Below are positions 1 to 5,618 of a stretch of 8,547 nucleotides of DNA, in pieces (the stretch's first letter is position 1; every line of letters begins with the position of its first letter). The translations under genes and the position numbers were made by a program. Origin of the DNA: Anaerolineae bacterium (GTDB lineage Bacteria; Chloroflexota; Anaerolineae; Anaerolineales; E44-bin32); contig JAUVOZ010000082.1 of assembly GCA_030598885.1 (NCBI GenBank), positions 1 to 8,547 on the forward strand. The letters run 5' to 3'. The notes under the pieces were generated by a model. The model saw nothing but the letters and a program-made list of their open reading frames with translations, did not search any database and was not told where the DNA came from.

Positions 1-339
1 CAGGTACGACAGGCACTAGCCAGCGGGAAGGATGTCGTGATGCGCATCGACGTCCAGGGCGCCAAGACTATCCGTAACATATGCCCTGAGGCAGTGCTGA
101 TCTTTCTCTCTACCCACACTGAGGAAGAATTGGTCGAGCGCCTCAAAACCCGAAAAACCGAAACCCCCGAGAGCCTGGAACTTCGTCTGGCCACTGTCCG
201 CCATGAAATGGAATCCGTCGAACAGTTCGATTATTACGTGCTCAATGCAGACAGCCAACTGGATGCCACAGTGGATGCTATCCTAGCCATCATCCGTGCC
301 GAACACCAACGCACCCACCCGCGGCAGGTGGTCCTCTGA
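1..339 (+). CDS. gmk: Guanylate kinase, C-terminal part (5' end outside window)
   Basis: This is the last 112 codons of guanylate kinase, which converts GMP and ATP to GDP and ADP in cytosolic purine nucleotide metabolism. The frame is open from the first base, so the N-terminal P-loop lies outside the window. Visible family features are the GKDVVMRIDVQGA strand, the IFLS stretch, the lid segment with EELVERLKTRKTETPE, the Arg of ELRLATVRHEME, and FDYYVLNAD near the end. These match the GMP-binding/lid and C-terminal parts of the family. The gene ends in TGA at 337-339 after a short divergent tail. The rhomboid gene follows 89 bp later on the same strand. A weak 7-bp inverted repeat (340-346 with 366-372) lies just after the stop but lacks a T-run, so termination there is doubtful. 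Confidence 0.95.
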   Translation, partial: QVRQALASGKDVVMRIDVQGAKTIRNICPEAVLIFLSTHTEEELVERLKTRKTETPESLELRLATVRHEMESVEQFDYYVLNADSQLDATVDAILAIIRAEHQRTHPRQVVL

Positions 340-428
340 GCCTGCCACCCTCGCCTCCGCCCACCGGCAGGCCGTCGGCTACATATCGCCCTTCACCCCG
401 ACGAGGGTTAACCACGCTGCCGGCGCGG

Positions 429-1130
429 ATGTCTCTCTCCCCGGTTACATATGGTCTGATCGGCGCCACCCTATTGGTGTTCCTCACCCAAATGCTATCT
501 CAATCAATTCTCGGTTTCGATCTGGTGACCTTATTGGGCGCCAAGGATAACGTAGCCATCGCCACCGGCCAGGTTTGGCGTTTCATCACACCCGTGTTCA
601 TCCACGGAGGATACTTCCATCTATTCATCAATCTGTACTCGCTTAACGCCATTGGTCCAACCGTTGAGCGGTTCTTTGGCCCATGGCGCACCTTGGTGCT
701 GTACCTGCTCTCGGGAATCGCCGGGGTGTTGCTCAGCTTGAGCTTCAGCTCATATCGCTCAGTCGGCTCTTCGGGAGCGATATTCGGTTTGCTTGGATCC
801 TTAGGGGCTTTCCTGTACACCAATCGCTCGACCTTTGGCCGGGCCGGCGCGATTCAACTGCGCCAGATCGTCCTGGTCGCACTGTTTAATCTCGGCTTAG
901 GCCTCTCCCCAGGGATAGATAACTGGGGGCACCTTGGGGGGTTGATTTTCGGCGCAGGTCTGACCTGGTTTACTGGTCCTAACTTCGCAATTGTGAGAGA
1001 TGAAACAGCCGGTCGTTTCATCCTTGTGGATCAACGACCATGGCGCCGTGTCTGGCCAAGGGTTTTACTCAGCGCGGTTGTGGTCGCCTCGTTGGCTCTG
1101 TTCGCACTTTTAATCCTCTCCAGGTACTGA
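429..1130 (+). CDS. Rhomboid family intramembrane serine protease
   Basis: A 233-residue polytopic membrane protein of the rhomboid (GlpG-like) family, which cleaves substrate transmembrane helices inside the membrane. The sequence shows the HxxxN oxyanion motif (His64, Asn68 in FHLFINLYSL), the GxSG serine motif (GSSGAIFG, catalytic Ser115) and the catalytic His168 in NWGHLGGL, which make up a full Ser-His dyad. About seven hydrophobic segments can be seen, near residues 5-25, 57-75, 86-106, 112-130, 143-160, 165-182 and 211-230. A polar stretch of about 25 residues separates the sixth and seventh. The start at 429 is the first ATG in this frame; no strong Shine-Dalgarno precedes it, only GC-rich sequence, so the exact start is less sure than the identity. 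It lies downstream of gmk in the same direction and converges on the gene at 1187. The substrate cannot be told from sequence. Confidence 0.93.
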   Translation: MSLSPVTYGLIGATLLVFLTQMLSQSILGFDLVTLLGAKDNVAIATGQVWRFITPVFIHGGYFHLFINLYSLNAIGPTVERFFGPWRTLVLYLLSGIAGVLLSLSFSSYRSVGSSGAIFGLLGSLGAFLYTNRSTFGRAGAIQLRQIVLVALFNLGLGLSPGIDNWGHLGGLIFGAGLTWFTGPNFAIVRDETAGRFILVDQRPWRRVWPRVLLSAVVVASLALFALLILSRY

Positions 1131-1186
1131 ACCCCCTCCCTCACCACATATACCACCTTTTCTCGTGCTTGGGTTTACCAGTGCAG

Positions 1187-1738
1187 TTAGGCATCAGAAT
1201 CGGGGGTTGTCGCATCTCCATCGGATGCCTTTGAGGTGCGATCCCGTCGTCTGAACTTTGGCAGTCGGAGGCGGGGTAACCTACGCCGACGCTCCTCCCC
1301 ACGCTGTCTCTCCCTGCGAGGCCAATAGAGAAGTACGCCGAGCAAGCTAATCAGTGCCCCCATAGCCAAACCGATCACCTGGATCGGGCCAAAGCTCACG
1401 TACGGGATCTGCTGAGCACCCAGGCCGATGAAATCCGCCAGGGAAGCCACCGCGGCTACGACATACCCGGTGGCAATCAATCGTAGTCCAATATCAGCCC
1501 GCAGTGAGTTTGGGCGAGTGTTGCGAACCACCCGGACAGTGGCGTAAGCACCCACGAGCAACAACGCCAATCCGGTCAGCCAAACCCCCATTTGGACAAA
1601 TCCCACCGCTGGGCTTCGGTCCATACCGATCAAATCTGGTTCAACGCCGATGATGAAGATGAATAGACCAATTAGAACCAGCGTCATCCAACGACGAGCC
1701 CAGCGTACCTGTCGAGGGGTAAGTTGACTAGAGGGCAT
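1187..1738 (-). CDS. Four-helix membrane protein of unknown function
   Basis: I do not recognise this 183-residue protein. It shows about four hydrophobic segments, near residues 18-34, 48-68, 86-106 and 116-138, with short loops. After them comes a very basic cytosolic tail of about 45 residues, rich in Arg (RRERQRGEERRRR and LPKFRRRDR), ending in an acidic, Ser/Asp/Thr-rich stretch. The abrupt basic tail may bind nucleic acid or phospholipid head groups, but that is only a guess. It is the last gene of a minus-strand operon: its ATG lies 3 bp after the TAA of the dipeptidase gene. A GGAG sequence inside the end of that gene sits 9 bases before the ATG, so translation is probably coupled. 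This supports it being a real gene and linked to the dipeptidase, perhaps as a membrane partner, though no shared function is proven. Confidence 0.75.
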   Translation of the reverse strand: MPSSQLTPRQVRWARRWMTLVLIGLFIFIIGVEPDLIGMDRSPAVGFVQMGVWLTGLALLLVGAYATVRVVRNTRPNSLRADIGLRLIATGYVVAAVASLADFIGLGAQQIPYVSFGPIQVIGLAMGALISLLGVLLYWPRRERQRGEERRRRLPRLRLPKFRRRDRTSKASDGDATTPDSDA

Positions 1739-1741
1739 AAA

Positions 1742-2833
1742 TTAATTCTCCGGAAGTGCCCGACGCAGCACTCTGAGCCAGTTGCCGTCGAGAATTGCCT
1801 CAACATCTCCAGAATTGTAGCCTCGAGCACTAAGTGCACCACCAATTAACCTCAGGTCGGCTACGCTGTCAAGCCCCAAAGGTACTTTATCCACCCCGAA
1901 TCCGCCATCGAAGTCGCTTCCCAGACCTACATGCTCGGCGTCCCCTACAACCTGGCAGATATGGTCAATGTGCGCAACGACGTCGTCGATAGTTACCGCC
2001 TGACGCCCATCGGATGGGCTCCAACCACCTTTAAGGAACGGGTTGAAGGGCACTATCCCGATCACGCCGTCCCGCTCGGCGATCCTTGAGATGACATGAT
2101 CGCTCAGATGGCGTTCTGGCTTGGTGCTATGAAGCAAGCGCGCCAGGGGATTGCTGTGAGAAGCGATTACCGATCCCTGGTACCGATCAAGCGCCTCCAT
2201 CACCCCCTCCTCGGTCATATGACTCAAGTCGAGGATCATATTTAAGTCTGCCATGACATCTAGTAAGGCTCGACCGTCGTCGCTGAGCGGACCGGGTTCG
2301 CCAGTCCCACCAGCATAGCGAGTTCCCGACCAAGCCGGTCCGAGAATCCGCACTCCGGCCTCGTACCACTCCGGTAACTCCGCCGGTCGGCGCACACCAT
2401 CGGCGCCTTCCATCAAGATCACCAAACCACCTCTTGTTTCGCTTGGCTCCTCACTCTGCCAACCATCCACCACCTGCTCTAGATCTTCCCGCATACGGAT
2501 TAGGCAGAATTTATCGGGATGCTCATCCACCAGTCTCCAATAAAAATCGAGGCTGGTTCGGTAGAGATTGCGCGCCTCCTCAGCATCGGCATAACACTGT
2601 GTATCCCAAGGTCCATTTCTCCGTCGTGCTGGGGCGGCAAAAAGTGTAGCGAAGACAACCGCCACACGACCTCTTATCCATTCAGGCCACCCCAGCAGAG
2701 TATGTCCATTGTGGATTGGGGTCTCCGTGCCCGCTTCACGGGCCCGGGTCTCGACAACGGATAACGTGTAATCACGCCCAAAAGTCAACCCATTCCAGGC
2801 TATGTCCTCATGCGCGTCAACAATAATCATCAC
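1742..2833 (-). CDS. M19 family (renal/membrane-type) dipeptidase
   Basis: A 363-residue member of peptidase family M19, TIM-barrel binuclear zinc enzymes of the amidohydrolase superfamily that cleave dipeptides, including D-amino-acid-containing ones in some members. All expected metal-site motifs are visible: DAHED (HxD, His8 and Asp10), Glu142 in LVILMEGADGV, His205 in LDLSHM, His226 in ASHSNPLARLL, and the Asp307 region in LGSDFDGGFG. The TRYAGGTGEPGPLSDDGRALL segment is typical of the family. No signal peptide is seen, since the protein starts directly at the first strand, so it is probably cytosolic despite the family name. The start may be GTG at 2833 or the adjoining ATG at 2830. It begins 1 bp after the stop of the upstream MBL-fold gene and is followed 3 bp later by a membrane protein gene. 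The substrate is not known. Confidence 0.92.
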   Translation of the reverse strand: MMIIVDAHEDIAWNGLTFGRDYTLSVVETRAREAGTETPIHNGHTLLGWPEWIRGRVAVVFATLFAAPARRRNGPWDTQCYADAEEARNLYRTSLDFYWRLVDEHPDKFCLIRMREDLEQVVDGWQSEEPSETRGGLVILMEGADGVRRPAELPEWYEAGVRILGPAWSGTRYAGGTGEPGPLSDDGRALLDVMADLNMILDLSHMTEEGVMEALDRYQGSVIASHSNPLARLLHSTKPERHLSDHVISRIAERDGVIGIVPFNPFLKGGWSPSDGRQAVTIDDVVAHIDHICQVVGDAEHVGLGSDFDGGFGVDKVPLGLDSVADLRLIGGALSARGYNSGDVEAILDGNWLRVLRRALPEN

Positions 2834-2834
2834 A

Positions 2835-3461
2835 TTAGTACCAGGTTACATCGCCGCACAGGTCGGGCGGCAAAGGTCCGACATTAAATGATTCAAAGGC
2901 TGCTCGCTCGGCACCGATGGTCGTCGGACCACCATGCCCAGGGTAAAGAATTACTTCATCATCCCAGGTGAACACCGTCCGCGCCAGCGAATCCAGGGAG
3001 GTTGCCAGAGCTTGTGGTGTCGCGGTATATCCGGGACCACCGGGAAAGACGGCATCACCGACGATAGCCCGCTGGAACCGACCCTGCTCTATCAGCCGCA
3101 GCGCGACGCTGCCCGGCGTGTGCCCGGGGATGTGTACAATCTCCAACCTCTCCCCTTCTAAATTAAATGAGTCGCCACCCTCCAGATAAAAGTCCGGCTG
3201 CAGACCGTAGGCTTCGGCATCGGCTGGATGTATCCCCACCGAGGCTCCCAATGCCCGGCGTACGGCTTCCAGCCCACCGACATGGTCAAAGTGACCGTGA
3301 GTGATCAGGATCCGAGTCACTTGCCGCGGCCCAACCAAGTGTAAAATATCGTCTGGTTGATCGCCTGGATCGATTAATGCCGCTAGCTTTCCCCTCGGCC
3401 CCACTAGTAGATAACAATTAGATTGGAACTCACCGACAGTTAAGATACATAGATCGATCAT
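2835..3461 (-). CDS. MBL-fold (glyoxalase II-like) metallohydrolase
   Basis: A 208-residue metallo-beta-lactamase-fold hydrolase. The canonical binuclear site is complete: THGHFDH (His55, His57, Asp59, His60), His114 in HIPGHTPGS, Asp136 in IVGDAVFPGG and His176 in LYPGHGGPT. The N-terminal strand with SNCYLL and the LIDPGDQPDDIL segment are typical of the small hydroxyacylglutathione hydrolase-like proteins common in bacteria. These often act on thioesters or other small esters, but the C-terminal substrate domain of true glyoxalase II is absent, so the substrate is open. It is the first gene of the three-gene minus-strand operon with the dipeptidase and the membrane protein. Its leader lies in the AT-rich inverted-repeat region at 3462-3646. 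Only a weak GGA precedes the ATG. Confidence 0.9.
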   Translation of the reverse strand: MIDLCILTVGEFQSNCYLLVGPRGKLAALIDPGDQPDDILHLVGPRQVTRILITHGHFDHVGGLEAVRRALGASVGIHPADAEAYGLQPDFYLEGGDSFNLEGERLEIVHIPGHTPGSVALRLIEQGRFQRAIVGDAVFPGGPGYTATPQALATSLDSLARTVFTWDDEVILYPGHGGPTTIGAERAAFESFNVGPLPPDLCGDVTWY

Positions 3462-3646
3462 GTAAACATCCAGACGCGATCATTGAAGGGTTGACCGTAA
3501 AATCGTGTGTCTCCACTTATAATATCATTCTGCAGTTGCATCTCACTGGTTATGAGATTATAAGGAGTTGATCATTAATTATAACTCCCATCGCGTCGGT
3601 AATTTTCCCATGCTTCGCGTTCATGTTCAAACACATGGAGTGACAT
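3462..3646. promoter_or_regulatory. AT-rich divergent control region with nested inverted repeats
   Basis: This gap of 185 bp separates the minus-strand MBL/dipeptidase operon from the plus-strand microprotein gene, so promoters for both probably lie here. Several inverted repeats are visible. CTTATAAT (3516-3523) pairs with ATTATAAG (3557-3564). ATCTCA (3540-3545) with TGAGAT (3553-3558) is nested inside it. GGAGTT (3564-3569) pairs with AACTCC (3583-3588) around an AT-rich centre. They could be operator sites or a cruciform, and TATAAT-like sequences occur within the arms. No good -35/-10 pair with normal spacing was found on either strand, so the promoters are not placed. No coding sequence is seen. 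Confidence 0.4.
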
Positions 3647-3844
3647 ATGACAAACCCAATAAACGAATACAAGTGCGATAATTGCGGTTGGCGTAAACGC
3701 GCAGACGCAAACCCGGATTCGATTATCGCCCGCCTCTGGAGATGGCACACGACATGGTGCCCGATGTGGAAAGTTTATCAGAAAACATTGGCCGAAAGTG
3801 AACAAAATAACATTCCAACCCATATGAATGGGACTGTACAATAG
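3647..3844 (+). CDS. 65-residue Trp/Cys-rich putative zinc-binding microprotein
   Basis: A small protein I cannot name. It has a CxxC knuckle near the N-terminus (Cys10, Cys13 in YKCDNCGW) and a second candidate ligand pair, His34 and Cys38, in RLWRWHTTWCPMW. The CxxC...HxxxC pattern could bind one zinc ion. Six tryptophan or tyrosine residues cluster around the second pair, and the segment between the pairs (PDSIIARLWRW) could form an amphipathic helix. The gene is supported by a clear Shine-Dalgarno, GGAG six bases before the ATG. Antisense open frames over the same DNA look like shadows. It follows the divergent control region and is 190 bp upstream of the cold-shock gene. The role is unknown; a regulator or protein-binding zinc ribbon is plausible. 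Confidence 0.7.
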   Translation: MTNPINEYKCDNCGWRKRADANPDSIIARLWRWHTTWCPMWKVYQKTLAESEQNNIPTHMNGTVQ

Positions 3845-3852
3845 GTCAAACC

Positions 3853-3867
3853 AATGATAAGATCATT
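3853..3867. repeat. Short perfect inverted repeat after the microprotein gene
   Basis: AATGAT (3853-3858) and ATCATT (3862-3867) form a 6-bp AT-rich inverted repeat with a 3-base centre, 8 bp after the microprotein stop codon. It is too weak and lacks a T-run for a standard terminator. It may be an operator for what follows, or chance. Confidence 0.3.
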
Positions 3868-3911
3868 TGAAGCAGGATGCACGTGAGTTCTGTCTGGACG
3901 TCGTACCACCC

Positions 3912-3940
3912 ACTGCCTGAGATCCTGCGACTCAGGCAGT
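3912..3940 (+). other. Perfect 10-bp hairpin in the cold-shock gene leader
   Basis: ACTGCCTGAG (3912-3921) pairs without mismatch with CTCAGGCAGT (3931-3940) around a 9-base loop. It is followed by TATTGGTTAG rather than a T-run, so it is not a typical intrinsic terminator, though it could end transcripts of the upstream microprotein gene weakly. If the cold-shock mRNA starts upstream, the hairpin lies about 95 bases before its start codon, in the place where long structured leaders regulate some cold-shock genes. No promoter was found to decide between these. Confidence 0.55.
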
Positions 3941-4020
3941 TATTGGTTAGCTAGCTCTGCTGGTGAACCCGACCGCCAACGAACGAAACAAGCACCTTGC
4001 ACCATCGCTCAACTGTCGAA

Positions 4021-4025
4021 AGGAG
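4021..4025 (+). promoter_or_regulatory. Ribosome binding site fixing the cold-shock start
   Basis: AGGAG lies nine bases before the ATG at 4035 and sets the start of the cold-shock protein there. The frame stays open upstream to an ATG at 3963, but the added 24 residues do not resemble the family and have no comparable binding site. Confidence 0.75.
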
Positions 4026-4034
4026 ACAAGCTCC

Positions 4035-4244
4035 ATGTCCGAACGCGTTATTGGCACGGTCAAGTGGTTCAACAGCGAAAAAGGCTACGGCTTCATCGAA
4101 CGTGAAGACGGGCCAGACGTCTTCGTTCACTACAGTGCGATCCGGTCAGAGGGTTTCCGCACTCTTCAAGAAGGTCAACAGGTGGAATTTGCCGTCGAGC
4201 AAGGTCCTAAAGGTCCGCAGGCCACCGACGTAACCGCTGTCTAG
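4035..4244 (+). CDS. Cold-shock domain protein (CspA family)
   Basis: A complete 69-residue single-domain cold-shock protein, the usual family length. It folds as an OB barrel that binds single-stranded RNA and DNA and acts as an RNA chaperone in the cytosol. The sequence shows the TVKWFNSEKGYGFI strand pair, which includes RNP1 (KGYGFI), then RNP2 (VFVHYSAI), followed by FRTLQEGQQVEFAVEQGPKGPQA and the closing ATDV strand. All the surface aromatics of the binding face expected in this family appear present. It is the last plus-strand gene before a perfect hairpin terminator. The leader between 3845 and 4034 is non-coding and carries the perfect hairpin at 3912-3940. Cold induction is possible but not shown by sequence, since many csp genes are constitutive. 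Confidence 0.96.
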   Translation: MSERVIGTVKWFNSEKGYGFIEREDGPDVFVHYSAIRSEGFRTLQEGQQVEFAVEQGPKGPQATDVTAV

Positions 4245-4258
4245 CGCGGCTAGAATCT

Positions 4259-4289
4259 AAAGACCCCGTCGAACATCGACGGGGTCTTT
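4259..4289. terminator. Perfect 14-bp hairpin, bidirectional terminator between csp and lipA
   Basis: AAAGACCCCGTCGA (4259-4272) pairs perfectly with TCGACGGGGTCTTT (4276-4289) around a three-base loop. The stem is GC-rich with A residues on one side and TTT on the other, so it reads as an intrinsic terminator on both strands. It lies 14 bp after the cold-shock stop and 34 bp beyond the end of lipA on the other strand, so it probably ends both convergent transcripts. Confidence 0.9.
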
Positions 4290-4323
4290 AGCATATTCGA
4301 CACACTAACCCATCCTCAACTGC

Positions 4324-5328
4324 CTATCCCTGGCCACTTACTCCATATAACTTGCTCAATGCCAGTACCTGCTTCTCCGCGTGGTAGGAGGAGCGCACCA
4401 ATGGACCGCTCTCAACCCACTTAAAGCCGATCGCCAAACCGTAACGCCTGAATTCGTCAAACTCTTCTGGCGTGTAGTACCGCTCGATGGGTAAGTGCTT
4501 CTTGGATGGTTGCAGGTACTGGCCAATCGTCAGGATATCGACCCTCCAATCGTGCAGATCGCGCATCACCGACTTGACTTCCTCCATCGTCTCCCCCAGA
4601 CCGACCATAATCCCCGATTTAGTCAACACATCAGGGTTGAGTGCCTTGGCGGTGGAGAGCGTAGCCTGAGCCCACTCATAGCTATCCTGGGGTTGAACCT
4701 TCCTGAACAAGCGCGGTACGGTCTCGACATTGTGGTTAACGATCTCCGGGCGGGCATCCACTACGATCTTCAATGCTGTGACCGATCCTTTGAAATCAGG
4801 GATCAACACCTCCACCGAGCAACCTGGCTGAAGCTCGCGTATGCGTCGTATGACCATGGCGAAGATAGGTGCACCACCATCGGCTCGTTGGTCGCGGTTA
4901 ACACTGGTAATCACAGCGTGGCGCAGGTTCATCGCTTTTACTGCTCGGGCTACACGCTCCGGTTCGAGCCAGTCGAGCGGCTCGGGCCGACCAGTCTTGA
5001 TATCGCAGAAGCCACAGGAGCGGGCGCATATTTCGCCCATCATGAGGAATGTGGCTGTGCCCGATCCCCAGCACTCGCCGATATTGGGGCATCTCGCCTC
5101 CTCACATACCGTGTGCAACACCTTGGTGCGCATCATCTCCCGGAGCCACTCGTAGGTCTCTCCTGTGGGAGCATGCACCTTGATCCATGAGGGCCGACGA
5201 AGTGGTTTCCGGTCCTCACCCTTAATTCGATCTTCTGTAATGATACGACCTCCACTCACTGTCGTAAATTTTCCTGGTAAATATGCTACCGCATCTGAGA
5301 CGTCTGAAGGAATGGTGACACAAAGCAT
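4324..5328 (-). CDS. lipA: Lipoyl synthase, radical SAM enzyme
   Basis: Lipoyl synthase inserts two sulfur atoms into octanoyl groups on lipoyl-dependent enzymes, using S-adenosylmethionine and two [4Fe-4S] clusters. In 334-residue numbering, the auxiliary-cluster cysteines are Cys75, Cys80 and Cys86 (VCEEARCPNIGEC). The radical SAM cluster cysteines are Cys101, Cys105 and Cys108 (CARSCGFCDI). The C-terminal RSSY (312-315) carries the serine that ligates the auxiliary cluster. The usual DGGA and MVGLGE motifs are present. The conserved core begins near KPLRRPSWIK at residue 41, so the N-terminal 40 residues are longer than in many homologues. An in-frame GTG at 5259 (residue 24), with AGGA 12 bases before it, is an alternative start. 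No lipB or lplA lies beside it. A broken HTH fragment ends 20 bp upstream. Confidence 0.96.
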   Translation of the reverse strand: MLCVTIPSDVSDAVAYLPGKFTTVSGGRIITEDRIKGEDRKPLRRPSWIKVHAPTGETYEWLREMMRTKVLHTVCEEARCPNIGECWGSGTATFLMMGEICARSCGFCDIKTGRPEPLDWLEPERVARAVKAMNLRHAVITSVNRDQRADGGAPIFAMVIRRIRELQPGCSVEVLIPDFKGSVTALKIVVDARPEIVNHNVETVPRLFRKVQPQDSYEWAQATLSTAKALNPDVLTKSGIMVGLGETMEEVKSVMRDLHDWRVDILTIGQYLQPSKKHLPIERYYTPEEFDEFRRYGLAIGFKWVESGPLVRSSYHAEKQVLALSKLYGVSGQG

Positions 5329-5348
5329 CTCCGACGTTATTCTTGATT

Positions 5349-5618
5349 CTACTTGCCCAATAATCCGCTTTGCATCGCTGTCGCCACCGCCAAGGCGCGT
5401 GAATTTACGCCCAATTTATTGTAACTGCCGGTCAGGTGAGTCTTAACCGCGCGTTCAGAGATTCCCAACCGGGCGGCGATTTCTTTGTTACGCTCTCCTT
5501 GCGCCACTCCCTCAAGTGCTATTTGCTCACGCTCGGTGAGAGATATGTTTCCGAATGATCGACGCTCAATATCTGTTCGATGACCGCATTTCAGGAACGA
5601 GTTATCCCAATAGCGCTT
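5349..5618 (-). pseudogene. LuxR/GerE-type HTH fragment lacking a start codon
   Basis: An open frame of 89 residues ends in TAG at 5349-5351. Its C-terminal 63 residues read as a complete LuxR/GerE DNA-binding domain: LTEREQIALEGVAQGERNKE, then IAARLGISERAVKTHLTGSY and NKLGVNSRALAVA. This is the typical four-helix arrangement of NarL/FixJ response regulators, with a recognition helix around SERAVKTHLTGSYNKLG. No receiver domain and no ATG, GTG or TTG start precedes it. A stop bounds the frame at 5619-5621, and its first codons overlap the last codons of the helicase gene in another frame. It is therefore most likely the remnant of a truncated regulator. Alternatives are a stand-alone HTH gene with a rare start codon, or a sequence error or +1 frameshift joining it to the helicase. 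The stop is 20 bp from the lipA start. Confidence 0.65.

Noticed and set aside
340..372. Terminator after gmk
   Set aside because: There is only a 7-bp stem with a 19-base loop and no T-run; it is noted as weak and not called.
3491..3523. Plus-strand promoter TTGACC...TATAAT
   Set aside because: The spacer is 21 bases, too long for a sigma-70 type promoter, so I did not call it.
3575..3841. 88-residue minus-strand frame antisense to the microprotein
   Set aside because: The plus-strand frame has a strong ribosome binding site and a CxxC/HxxxC pattern; the antisense frame has neither.
3963..4034. N-terminal extension of the cold-shock protein
   Set aside because: AGGAG and ATG at 4035 give the standard family length; the extension is leader sequence.
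4495..5190. 231-residue open frame on the plus strand opposite lipA
   Set aside because: It lies wholly antisense to a clear, complete lipoyl synthase and resembles no family I know; it is a shadow of the coding strand.
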